Assembly: GCF_963675165.1 (NCBI RefSeq)
Contig: NC_087377.1
Coordinates: forward strand, 1,017,501-1,081,500
Length of the DNA stretch: 64,000 nt
Origin: Halichondria panicea
Taxonomy: Eukaryota; Porifera; Demospongiae; Suberitida; Halichondriidae
Direction: 5' to 3'
In this document: positions 38,801-51,011 of the stretch, one piece after another
Layout of the letters: each line of letters opens with the position of its first letter
Position numbering within the stretch: the stretch's first letter is position 1
The notes under the pieces: model-generated
The model's database searches: none
Told to the model about the DNA's origin: nothing
Seen by the model: only the letters and a program-made list of their open reading frames with translations
Made by a program: the position numbers and the translations under genes

Positions 38801-39170
38801 TTTAGTAATGAAGTATAGGAATTGAGTAATGTAGTATTAATAGCTTGCTTCTCAAAGCCAAAAATAATTATAATTATTGGTCAGTATAATAATTATTATT
38901 ATTGTTACTAGGATACTAAGTTCAGTAAAATTCAATTCACTTTGTTGAATTGTTGTTTCAACAAAAGCCATAATAATATAGTTCTTGTGATGTCATATAC
39001 CATCATGGTTGCTATGCTCGCCCTCCCCTCCTTGTGAGTATGGTTGCTATGCCCGTCCCCTCTCCTTGTGTGCAGGTGTCCCTGGTGAAGCCATACCTGT
39101 TACGAGTGAGGAGGAGGTCTTCGATATCCTCAACTATCCCTTCAAGAAACCAGAGGAGAGAAATTTGTAG
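35424..39170 (+). CDS. POLB: DNA polymerase beta, 10 exons
   Basis: Exons 35424-35487, 35580-35637, 35902-36099, 36212-36261, 36740-36791, 37060-37187, 37519-37676, 37953-38175, 38509-38601 and 39076-39170 join in phase to 372 residues (human 335). The start MSKRKAPQ is identical to vertebrate POLB. Seen: the lyase domain ([24 protein letters not shown] with the Schiff-base lysine kept but the position equal to human Lys68 now Gln), HhH segments ([20 protein letters not shown]), the catalytic pair in [10 protein letters not shown], the third aspartate in RRIDIRLVP, and [13 protein letters not shown]. It acts in the nucleus in base-excision repair gap filling and 5'-dRP removal. The extra length is a 17-residue repeat ([17 protein letters not shown], two full copies plus a partial) at the start of exon 8. 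AATAAA occurs near 39200. Confidence 0.97.
35820..35858 (+). pseudogene. Decoy copy of the POLB exon 3 acceptor and start
   Basis: A CA tract, then cag|gaagccgctagcgtactt, closely copies the real exon 3 start 80 bp downstream (cag|gaaagccgctagtatact). The copy lacks one base and would shift the frame, so it is a dead or alternative acceptor. Confidence 0.75.
36474..36690. repeat. MITE family C-prime copy in POLB intron
   Basis: Ends 'tatagcgcgaaattttcgag' and 'ctcgaaaatttcgcgctata' form an inverted repeat with no coding content. Diverged relatives are visible near 6085-6260, 28190-28350, 47358-47460 and 54290-54540. Confidence 0.75.
38193..38370. repeat. About 45-bp tandem repeat in POLB intron 8
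   Basis: Four diverged units containing 'ggtaaagggtcattgtgttt' and 'gaaagcttcttatgatag'. Confidence 0.7.
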
Positions 39171-39782
39171 AAAACTAGAAACACAATATGCCATGCAATA
39201 ATAAAATTAATTGTCTTATGATTTCAACATACATACATATATACATGTACATAGTTAAATTGTATATAATTATAGTACATTCGTATATAAAAATTACGTT
39301 ATCATGCATAATAATTATAATAATTATTTTTATTATGTCATAATTATTGCATATAATTATGTGCGTCAATAATTATATCCTTCATAATTATAAGAATTAA
39401 ACTCGCATTATAATTATAATAATTATAGTAAACGTACGTACGTTGATTGCATGTGCAGTGCTATTATAAAAATAATAATGATCAAGAAATAATTATAGCT
39501 AGTATACACACATGCATGCAGTTCGATCATTATGTACACAGACGAATATTATTTCCAATTTTTTCTGCAATAAAAATTATTTTTAATTTGTTAGTGTTGA
39601 GGGAGCAACCATACACACAGCAGCAGGGCATGTGCTGGAGGTCTTGTGTAATTAAAATTATCGTGTGCTGAAAAATTAGGACACTCAAAATTAATGTCAT
39701 GCAAATTAAATAGAGATAAAACGCAAACACAATAAAAATAATGACACTTCAACTAAATCATTAATCGCAGTGTTCCTGAGAT
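39171..39782. other. Convergent AT-rich spacer
   Basis: It separates the 3' ends of POLB and the minus-strand UBAN gene. Very AT-rich with many 'ataattat' motifs. No gene seen. Confidence 0.5.
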
Positions 39783-42700
39783 TTAACTGATACACCGAGC
39801 TTTATGATCCTCGCATTCACCATTGGACTGAAATCTTCGTGCACAACGTGGGCATTTATGACGTCCCTTGGTCTGCATTGGTGGAATCTTGAGGGCTTCT
39901 TCAGATCTACTGATAACAACATTGGCTCTAGTGCTGGTACTAGTGGTTCCGTCACTGGTCACACGCTTAGGGGACGAATTAGCAGAGTTTATTACGCTGT
40001 GTCCGTTTATTCCGTTCATTTGCGGAGGTGTTGCTATTTTCTTGCTTCCGGTGTCGATCTCTACACGACGTGGTGCTTGAGCTTCTACCACTCCACCGTT
40101 TTGCATAATGTAGCCGTTAGAATGTATGCTTTGACCTCGTGGAAAAGCAGGATAAGTTGCGTCAGGGTAGACGTTTTGGTGTCCATTTGCAACCCGTGGG
40201 GTAAGTTCAACATAGCCGTTGCTGTAGCCACTTTGAGTATGGCCGTTCATACCACCATTAGATCTTGAGGCTGGATTGTTGGTTTTAAAGTTTTGAGGGC
40301 TTGCAGATCGTTTTCTTTCAACTATTGGAGGAGAAGGTTGCTCATTCCCCATAGAAGCCGGGGCAGAGTGAGGGTCCTCACTAACGGATGATCGTGCGAG
40401 TAAATAGTTGCCGTGGTTATCACGTCGTGTGGGGGGACTGTTTCTCCGGGGGGCAGGTTGTGGGGGCTCTAATATTGAGGGGGCGCTGTGTGATGGGGGG
40501 TCGTGTTCAACGTACGGGTCCAGTGGGGGTAGGGTGCTGTTGGAACCCCTCGATACAAAGCCCTGTAGTGTGTGTGTGTGGGGGGGGGGGTTAGGTTAAT
40601 GACAAGGGTCATCAAATAATTATAAAGTTTTCACCTTACTCCAAATAAAATCTAAAACAGCAAAAAGCAGAAATGCTAATTGACCTGCAATGTGTAGACT
40701 AGTGTACATGGATATACAGAGGCTATAGTGGTCCAACTGTGTACACTGTAGCTAGTGGCTGACTTACAAATGTATACACAAGTTTTGATTTCAAGTGAAG
40801 TGAATAGTGGTTGTGTACAGGATAAGCAATGTGGTGGGATGAGGGATTTTATAATAACAAGTACTTGCTTTAAAATAACGCATTAGTCTATATGGCATGA
40901 CCTCTAAAATAAAATCAACCCACAATGTACATGTACATGTACACCCACACCACACACACACAGTACTACGTACCCTACTCTCCAAGTGCCTCTTGTACTG
41001 CTCTTCCTCAAACTGGTTCTTGAGTCTCAACTGCTGGGCTAATCGTGTGGCCTCTGTACTGTAGTGAGTCAGCTCATTGCGACACCTGCACACACAAGAG
41101 AGAGGGTCAACACTGAGAATAGCACTGCATGCATCGAATGATTGTATTTCAGTTTATAAACTACATATGTAGTTGACAAGACATACAATGATGCTGCTTT
41201 AAATGCTGTCAAAACTACTACTACACTACACTAGCTGTAGCTATTAGGATTATAAATTAAAGCAGTTTTTGAATTCGTATTGTTAGTTATTACCATAAGC
41301 ATGTACACTTGTGCATACACACACACACGCACACACACACACACACACACATGCACGCATGCACACACACTCTCACCCACCCACCCCCCCCACACGCACA
41401 CACACACACACACACACACCTGTCCAGCTGTAGCTTGAGTGATGTGATCTCAGCCTCGTGACGCAGTGCCAGGCTTTGCTTCTCCTCCACCAACCTTTCC
41501 CTGTCTCTACGCTCTGCTTCAAAGTCCTCACAATAAGCCGTCACCTAAAGAGAGGAGGAGCAGAATCAATAAAATTATTATAATAATATGAAACAGAAAG
41601 ATTAGAGAATAAAAACATTCTGCATGTACATGTATAAACCGTGTACATAGCGGGTAATTTTCTGGGAGCAAAATATTCGTGGTTCAGCAATAATTATTTA
41701 GACATTTCGTGGGTAATATTTTCGTGGTTGCTGCTTGCACTGCAGGTAAAGGTAGGCAAGGTCGCTTCATTCGTGGTCGAGCTCCAACCACGAAAACCAC
41801 AAATATTTTGTCTCTGGGGAAATTAACATGACCTCTAAATACAGCAACTGTACATGTAGAAAGTGCTTCTAGAAGTGAAGTTTATTGTGGAACGAACTGC
41901 AGCTGACATCAACTGCATGCCCAAATATACAAGTATACACATCCACACATCATGCACACAGGTTGTGTCCAAGCCAATGAAATGTTAAGGCCATAAATGT
42001 ACAGCAGAACCCAATACATGTACATGTTGTGACATCCTTCCTAAGGGTCATTTATAACTATACTAACTTATATGGGTAGCACATGACGCATGTGTGCGTA
42101 CAGAATCAACCATGTGATACACATAGAGTTTCCTAAAGCCAATGAAACTAACAGTCATGATCCAATTCATGATTGAAGCCACAACGTCTATACAAGTACA
42201 CAAGCCACCAGGATGAGGGGAAGTACTATAATTATACATAAACATATCATTATTTTTATTGGGTTTCAAATTGTGAGTTTTCGCATATAAATTATTTCGA
42301 AAGACACGCAAGGAGAGCATGCAATTTCCCATACTTTGGATGAAATTCGCAATAGTTAGAAATGCAATCAATGTTTGTACAGTGTCATTCACAATCGATT
42401 AAACCTCACATTCGACACCCAATATACGATAACACTGTGCCATGATGGCTCTAGTGTGTGATTACACAATCCCCTAGTTGATTACCTATCAGTGTCCCTA
42501 GCCCTAACAATAAACAATCTATTGACTATCAATTCATTGAGGGACGACATTGCAGAGGAAAGGGGGACTAATCACTGATGTAATAATAATATTCATGCAA
42601 CCATTCCTTACATTCAGGCATGGAACTACGTAGTCAAGAGTAAGAATGAATCACTTTAAACACCCGTTACAAAGTAATGAAGTAATGTATAATTATGAAT

Positions 42701-45700
42701 ATTAAGCAAAGGTGAATTGCTACATGTCATAACCATTACCAGGTGGTGTGGGGTAGAGGTTGTGTTCTATGCATGATAATCAGGTCACCTCTTAAAAGTC
42801 AGACCATATATGAAATCTAACCATAATTATGAGGGTAACTTTTAGCATCTATTATAAAAGCCATTATAAACAAAGGAATGTACAATCCTAATGCATTTTT
42901 ATTTTAATGTAATATTTTATTCGATTTGTCTAGACTTTGGGAAACTACCAAAATACAACTTTATAAATTCATATTCAACAGTCAAGTTACTTACCTGCTG
43001 TTTCAACAATAAGATCTCTTCTTCCAATTGCTTTACTTTGCGTCCGTCACCATGGCGGCCAGCCCCCGTATACATCTGTTCCTCAAGGTCGTGATTTCTC
43101 TGCTTCAAGGTTCCGATAATTTTCTCGTACTGGGAAACTTCACGTTTCAATGAAGTCACTTCGATTTGTGAGTCACCTGATCCTCCAGCTCTACGGAGAT
43201 CACGTTGTAACGAGGCTATTTCGTGCGATTGATAATCTTTTTCCTCTTTTAGTTTTGCAATGTAAGTTTGGTTTTCATGTTGTGCTTGTTGAGAGTCTAT
43301 TCTGTAGCGACGAAACGCTTCTTCTTGTTCTTTATACTCCAAATCCCATTGGTGGTTTACTCGTAGAAGCTGTGTGTGTGTGTGTGTGTGTGTATGGGGG
43401 GTGGGTGTACATGTGTGCACGTGGGCGTGTAGTGTGTGTGATGTGTGTGTCCGTGGGTTTACATGATAATACAGTGAATGTACACTTGCTGTGTATATTA
43501 TGAAAGTAAACATATTGTCTAAACAGAAACACACACGACCGCATCACTACCGCATCACTACATAAACACACACGGTTGAGGGGATATTTTCTATCTATTG
43601 TTTAGAAACAGAAAAATTTTATTTTTGTGATTGAGAAAACTAATTTGTTTGGTCCCTAGAAATTTCATGTTTCATGTTTAGATTATTTCACAATGAAAGT
43701 TGATTGTATCACACAATACACACATTGTGCAACGAAAAAAGGTTGAACACAGAGCACTATATGTATTTTATTCCATATAAGGGCATAACACGAGCATGCA
43801 CGAAGTATGTGGCAACCCAACAACTAAAAATTATAAAGAAATGCTTTACTGTCAATTCCAATTCTTTGTAACTAAATACGGAACTATGCACGAACGTGCA
43901 CTAATAAGCTTGTATATACAAATAAATGTTCAGAATGTGTGGGTGGGTGGGTCTGAGTATATACATTGCCTTGGAGTGCCTTATATCGACTCGTATTAAG
44001 AAAGTTTTGATACATATTGTACATGTAATTACAGCAATGGGCTTATTCTTATATGGGCATAACAAAATAATTAGCACAGTACAATATTTTGAGAGGACAT
44101 ATTTATGTTGTTCCAGTTCCATTACCTCATAAACCGGAACCAAGTGTCAACACAATGCATACACATGTATGTGTGTACCGGTAACAAGTTTCTCTAAAAC
44201 AGGACACTGGTGCATTATTAATGATAGAAAATAGATTCCACAGATATAAATAGCTGACTGTATAATTATACGAGGTACATGTAGATTGTTGGTACTAGGT
44301 GGTCAGGTGGTACAATAGTGATATCATAGATGTAACAGATGACTTTATCTACATCACCAAGTATGATACTCGAGGTCATAGTTCATAGTTAGGTCACAAA
44401 ACCTTGGGTAGCTAGACACACACATACATCACCTGTTGTGGACTATTATGGTCTGGACCACACACAATACACTTGTACCTTAGAGATATAGTCATGTCTA
44501 CTCACATAGTTATATACACCATCTAACAAACTGTCTGGTTAGACCACCCACATACAGCATCACACAGCATCACACACACCACACACACACACACACACAC
44601 CACACACACCTAAACCTGCTAGCCTAGAGTGGCCTATATATATAGGCTGGTGGACTTACCCTCGCTCCTAAACAAGCACTACTCTAGAAACACCACTATA
44701 AGCATTATTATAGCCATCCATTATGCTTCTCAATGTAGGTTTTCTCAAATGCAGCCAAATAACAACAAGTATGCCTTTTAAACGATAATTATTGCAAATT
44801 TAGTGCATTAAGCATATTTTTTTAGGGATTGGCGGAATGTAAGGCACTCCTTTAAAAAAAATGTGTAAACACAGCAATTCACTGAACGCCCCGGGGTATT
44901 TCTTCTCCACTGAAGTTGTACTTATTTGGTACTGCATGTACCATATAGCGGGTATATTTTGAAGGTATAAGGTTTTCACGGATTTAATTTTCGCGGAATA
45001 GCAGCCTTTTTGCAGCATGCATGCATGCGATATTAAAATAAATGATCGCAATAATTATAATCAGCAAAAACTACGAATACTTATACCCTCGAAATAATTA
45101 TATTCCGCTATACGGCAATAAGTAGGACCATCCCACAATTTATAGAATGCAATGTAATTTCATACTATACACGAACATGTAGGCAGGGCATGATTGAAAA
45201 CATTGCGTGTAGGGTAAGGTACACACACCTTTTGACCTCTTCCACAGGCTAAACAAAGTAAGGGATTATTTTTATTCAATAAATCTTGGCTATTACAGCC
45301 GAACCATTTACTTGGAAAGGAAGAGGCAACAAAGAGGGAATTAAAAGATGGTGTGTTCAATTGACATCATAATAGAACAGGAAATCTCTGAAAGAGACGA
45401 AATTTGAAGAGTATTGAACTGCATCAAGAGTTGACTGTATACATGCACCTAACAATACAAGGATACTCAATAATAACAGAGCGTGGAGGAAAGACATGTA
45501 CACCTATTAAACTAGGGGATAATATTATAAATTATTACAAAATTATTACAAGCACATGTTAGAAGCATGCTGTGCATGTACAAGGATTACTATGATTGTT
45601 TCCTAGTCTACTTTATTCCCCTTGTTCTAGTACACACGGATCTTATCAAAGGCAGGTTTCCCATAGCATCACCACATACAGTGAATACCCTTCAATAACC

Positions 45701-48167
45701 CACACACACATGTATATACAATATTGACAAGCAACAGTCGTGTTTCCCAGTGCTATAAATCGTCAGGTACACAGATACATGTACAACCTTCCTCCACGTA
45801 CAGTCAGAGGGTATTATCCCATATACTAGTGCTGTTAATATTAAACCTTTCAGTTCGACTGTGTAACCAGGAAAGTCTTTATATGCTAATTAGATAATTG
45901 TACAAGCCATAGTTCATGCTCACATCTGTGTGTACCAATATGGCGGGTACAATTATTTCAAACGTATAAACTTTCACGAAATGATCATTGAAAGGCTTTC
46001 GCAGATTTAATTTTCGCGGAATAGCAGCCTTTTTGCAACATCCATGCAATCATATAAATGTCCGTGGGTACATGCTTTTAATTATCAGCGAAAACTGCAA
46101 AACATTTATACACTCGAAATATACCCGCTATACGGTGGGTGGGTGTGGGTGATTACACTAAAAAGCTATTACAGCACTCAGCAACATCAGGCAAATAAGG
46201 GGGTGGTACTCTATACAGTGGGCGGATGACACTTACGGAGGTGTAAAGTCTAGCCCCCCAGGCCATGTGACAATATTTTTGATCTTATAAAGAAAGATGA
46301 CAGCCACAACTACACCTGTATAGTAAAGGGATGATTCATAGCACACCTGTAGTTACCCACAACACAGGGTGGCTACTGCCTCAAAGGAAAGGCACACAAT
46401 AATATTGCACATGTGTGTGTGTGTGTGTGTGCACCTGCTCGATCCCCTTAGGTAGGTACACTAGCTGTTATATCCGCTAGAATAAATACAGTCAAAAGTG
46501 TCTCAGTTTATCTTTCACAACGACAAAGTATTTTCTGTCTATTAGACTAATTATTTATTGTCCCGAAAATAACCACCAGGGAAATTATCTGTGGTTTCTA
46601 GTTAGTCATATTCATTTTCTTCATCTCAATAGATATGCAAAATGGGCAAAAATTAATCTGTAAACAATTTCTGAAATATTTATAGCCCACAAATTAACCA
46701 GAAAATTAATGCAAGGCATAATTTCAGTGTTGGGTTTGTAGCTTACACCATTAAACATGAGAACGAACAAGTGGTTTGGTTAGAAACCTGTGTCTTCCAC
46801 TAGCTAGGGAATACATAAGCCTGGGAGTTACATAAGCCTGGGAGTGAGACACGGGATATGTAACTTTACACAGTTAGACAGTAACGTTATACAGATTGCT
46901 CGTGTAGTCTAAAGAAGAAACACGTACAATAGTGTCTAGGATCACATGACAAAAGGTTGCCTATATACAATGGACACAAACGGAACAAAAGAGGTCATTG
47001 GCACATGATGCATGGCTAGAATAGGTATATACAAAGGCATAAAGTTGTCAAACTATTGAGCCCTTAAAATCAAATCAGGCATCAATTAGGATGTCCTTTA
47101 AAGCCTAACCTTCAAACATTCACATCCTAACAACTTCGCTAAAAGTATCAACTTGACTGCTGTAGTATCAACTCTGACTGCGCATAAAGTTTGCAATATA
47201 CAGAGGTGTTTAATTAAACACAGAGACTGCATAGTGTAGACCAGTTGCACCATCATCCCTACACCAAGCATCATGATCTGGCTATGATTCATCACTATGG
47301 CAGTGATAATGCTTTAGCAATGTAACACACACACACACAAGGTACTACCATTATTATAGCGTGACATTTTCGAGGCACTAAAATTTTGGGAATGGCTAAA
47401 AATATTAGTTTAAACGTTTACCGGAACACTCCCAGAGGCCACACATTTAATATTTGCACAGTTATACATAATTGCAACCATGGAGGGCCACTGCATAGTG
47501 TAGTTGCATCACCACCACCTACACCAAGCATCATGATCTGGCAATGATTCTCATCACTATGCAGTGATAATGCTCTGGCAATGTCACACACAAGGTACTA
47601 ACAAGGTACTAACGCAACCATGGCAGGGCCTAACACAGAGACACTATACTTCACACTATGTAGGAACAATCTCACACCTCACACAAGCCAAGTGCTAAAA
47701 GCTAAATTAGATGATGGCAGTATTAAGTACATGTTTCTGCACAATAAGGCTCCTTCTACATTATTATGAACCCGCTGGGCATTTCCATATCCATATAAAT
47801 TCATCCATGTTTTCTTGCTTTGCAATCTATGCTACTACATACAAAAGTAATTATTTTAAAAAAGCAGCACCTCAGAAGAAGTACAGTTATACATTTATTA
47901 TACATGGATTGTATGACGCACCTCCTTAACCTGCAGGTCTCCCCCGCCACCAGTAGCTTCTCGCAACCTCTCGTTGTCAGCTTTAAGCTCTGCCATTTGT
48001 TTGTATAAAATTTCCTTATCATTCGTTAACTTCGTGACCTGCCCAGTTAGTGAAGTCACGCTAGTCTCAAGGTACTTGATGTGAGCTTCATTCTTGTCGA
48101 TAACTTTCAATGCCTCCATTAGAGCCTGGTCCCCCGCCATCGTCGTGCTGTATTCTCCGTCCGACAT
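39783..48167 (-). CDS. UBAN coiled-coil protein with C-terminal NEMO-type zinc finger (NEMO/ABIN/optineurin-like)
   Basis: Five exons: 48167-47922, 43369-42995, 41544-41420, 41085-40974 and 40562-39783, in phase, 545 residues. The start is MSDGEYSTTMAGDQ. Coiled coil covers about residues 15-285. The UBAN motif starts at residue 208: VTAYCEDFEAERRDRERLVE, comparable to the (Y)xxDFxxERxxRExL core that binds linear ubiquitin in NEMO, ABINs and optineurin. A Pro/Ser/Asn-rich linker of about 230 residues follows. The end is CPRCARRF...HKARCIS with C-x2-C-x12-H-x3-C spacing, the same as the NEMO C-terminal finger. TNIP2 and optineurin have similar fingers. The likely role is a ubiquitin-sensing adaptor in NF-kappaB or selective autophagy signalling in the cytosol (inference from family). 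It is divergent with the second UBAN gene. The 4.6 kb first intron is mostly repeats. Confidence 0.88.
41318..41419. repeat. CA microsatellite at UBAN exon donor
   Basis: A CA-rich tract begins exactly at the donor of the UBAN exon 41420-41544 (minus strand GTGTGTG). Confidence 0.8.
41638..41835. repeat. MITE family C copy
   Basis: It shares the core 'gctgcttgcactgcaggtaa' with 29100-29300. Confidence 0.65.
42256..42424. repeat. Interspersed repeat family H, second copy
   Basis: It matches 26399-26545 over most of its length, including 'tgtacagtgtcattcaca'. Confidence 0.6.
44938..45117. repeat. Palindromic MITE, family A
   Basis: Ends 'tatagcgggtatattttg' and 'attccgctatacgg' are inverted. 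It lies in the first intron of the minus-strand UBAN gene. Confidence 0.7.
45940..46137. repeat. Palindromic MITE, family A
   Basis: Ends 'atatggcgggtacaatta' and 'atacccgctatacgg', with a core very like the copy at 44938-45117. Confidence 0.7.
47230..47595. repeat. Two direct copies of a roughly 100-bp unit
   Basis: 'acaccaagcatcatgatctg' and the following 'gcagtgataatgct' occur at about 47230-47335 and again at 47498-47595 in the UBAN gene's first intron. Confidence 0.7.
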
Positions 48168-48741
48168 TGTTGCTGTCTTTGCTTGGTCTTGCTATAGAAT
48201 TATGGAGAGTTAATTATATAATCATGTCTACTATTGCAATCAGTTTCTCCAAGGAATGCAAATGCATTGGCTTATAAGAGCAGTAGTACTAGGTCAAAGT
48301 AAATGCAGTGCAGGGTAGAGTACACAGTGCAAGCCGTGGGAATATGGTAAAACAAGCTGGTCATATCTAGAGTTTTTAGTGTACAAGTATTTTACCTGTT
48401 TTTTTAGTGGTTTTCTTCTGTCGCTCAAAACGCAACTTGTGCTTGCTTCAATTGCAGCTCACCCAAAGAGATGAAAATAATAGTAGTGTCTAGCTTCAAA
48501 CACGTATACTCACTGTCGATATCAAATAATTATGTGAAAGTGGTTTGAAGACTTAATTATAGTTTCCATGCATCCTGTTGCCATGTGATATTGGTAATCA
48601 TTGATTGGGCTTCCCACTTCCCGATTTTCCTTCAATAGAACCAGAGAGTTCACGATCCCAAATAGGGAATTCCCCTAGTGAGTCACAGGAAAACAGTTTT
48701 ATGTACAGTACATAGTATAGTATAGTATACGTACATGTAGT

Positions 48742-50736
48742 CTATAGAGCGGTTGCATCGCGCGTCATCCACCCACGCACAAAAGTTTTTGGAGGACAAC
48801 CTCCAAAAACACAGGTGTAAACAATGTAAAAGTACACAAAGAACTGGACACCATTTGGCACGGTAGAACTATGATCCAGGGTACAGAGTGCTCTAGTATT
48901 GTAACTGTAAGTCTACCTTAGCTTACAGAGAAGGCTGAGGTGAGAAACTTGCATGCATCATGATGTACAAGCTAAGGAAATCCATTGAAATTCACTAGCT
49001 TTATTCTCACATATTTATATCTCAGTACAACATTGTCAGGTTTTCCTTTGCTTGGTTCTTGACAGTGTACTAGCTGAACAAGCTGAGCTCTGTGTGAAGA
49101 TGGTTACCATAATTATGTTCAAGTGAAGAGGATGCATGTAGGATCAAGTGCCCGATCATGTCAGGCATCGATCATTGCTGGCTGGGAGGATTGTGTGGGA
49201 CACGATCACCACAATATTAAATTAATGTAAGTGCTCTTTGTGTACTATGCTGTAATTACAGCGCCAACTCTGACTGAATGCCATTATTTAAGTCCTCCAA
49301 CAGTTGTTGTAATAAGATGTGATGTCAGGCCCAAGGCAGTAGGTTTTTCTTTTATTATGCACTTGCATTAATTTTGATTCGTACCGTACAGCTGCTGTAA
49401 AATACAGAGACAAAAAACCAAACTGTATATACAGTATAGATCCACTGCATACTACTAAAAGATTGCATGCTATAATAGCTGTGCGCTTATAACATTTTTG
49501 GGAAGTTTGTGTAAAAATGATTTGGAAGCTGTAAACTACACTTACTGCACACTCAGTTTGAGGTGGTAAATTCCAAAAAATAAGTGTAACAGTTTCCTTT
49601 GATAGAGTGGTGCGGGGGGGGGGGGGGCATTGTTTACCTATTACACTTAGCTATACATGTATCTCAAGTATTATTCTATCTCAAGTACTTTTTTGTCTAA
49701 GTATAAATAACACAGTTGAGTTCAAGTAGATTTTCAAGTAGATGTGACCTTTGCTTGTATCATTCGTTCGTGGTTAATTCTAAAGCAGTCTGGCTAAATT
49801 ATGTGTGTTGTGCAAGGCGCTGACTCAATAGAGGAGATAGGGCATGCACATGCAGGGCCGTAGATAGCTTAGGTTTGCAGAGGTGGCAAAATAACAGCTG
49901 AAAATTTTTACAAAAAAAAGGTCAACTGTTATTTCATATCCGTGATCTCGTATAATTATACAGTACCTCCTTTGAGTGCATGATTACATAATTTCTCCCA
50001 CACAGAGACTGATCGAGACAAGAGTCAAGATAAAATTGACATTGATGTATTATTATCATGTGTCAGTACATGTATTAATTATGTGCTCAGTGTGCATACC
50101 TTTACCCGACATCGTCTCTGGTCTCTGAAACATTAATAAATAATTATGGGTTGAGCAATTAATAATGAATGTTGGTTGACCAAAAAAAAAGAGTAAATAA
50201 CAACAAAAAACACTGCATCTCTTATTAATTATTGAGCTTAGAAGATGACAGAAGCAAGCATCCAAATCTGTGTACCATATCATCGAGAGGAGGAGCACAC
50301 CCTGTATATGTGTTGTGTTGTGTGTGCATACTTTATGATCAGAAGGTAATTGAGTACAAAAGTACGCTATATGCTCCCCTGCCATTAGATGTACTGTGTA
50401 TGTACTTCATAATAAAGCTGCTGCTGACTAGATCTAAAGGCAGCTAGCAGATATCGCTAGATATAGACATAGATCTATTCATCACTCCTGATCCATAATT
50501 TTAATGATAATTTATAAGCATGAGAGCTTACTTATCAAACTCATTTCCTCTGCAGCAGTTCAGGTAGGAGTCCTTTGATCGTCTATAGCTATTAACGTTG
50601 CTTAATTCGCTTTCTCTGCTAAGAGAGCAAAGCTAAACTGAGAGTTTTGTGCAGCCGCCATGTAAATTTTCGGGAGGTTGTCCTCCAAAAACTTTTTATG
50701 ACGTAATGCGATGACGTCGATGCAACCGCTCTATAG
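48742..50736. mobile_element. About 2.0 kb inverted-repeat element between the two UBAN genes
   Basis: The left end starts 'ctatagagcggttgcatc' and contains 'aagtttttggaggacaacct'. The right end carries the same segments inverted (50671-50736). The inner part of the ends, 'ggaggttgtcctcc', is itself palindromic. No transposase was recognised. I see no clear target duplication longer than a possible TA. The right end finishes 38 bp before the start codon of the plus-strand UBAN gene. The interior is AT-rich and without recognised exons. Confidence 0.7.
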
Positions 50737-50774
50737 TATAATTTTTATAGTCTTGTGTTGCTGGTCTATTTGCA

Positions 50775-50977
50775 ATGGATGCTCAGAGGCAGGAGTCCAG
50801 TGTTCCCTTACCAAGGAGCTATAGTACTGTGAGGGATAGCTAGACCAAATACTATAAACACATGGCTATACTGCACTGGCATAGATAAATAGATCTGATA
50901 CTGGTGAATATCATGTGAATATTAACGCATGGTTGTACTTGCTAGCTACTAAATATGTAAATAACCACCCCCCCCCC

Positions 50978-51011
<34 letters not shown>

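Noticed and set aside
39804-40268. 154-codon plus-strand ORF
   Set aside because: Shadow of the last exon of the minus-strand UBAN gene, whose frame has the zinc finger and splice junctions.
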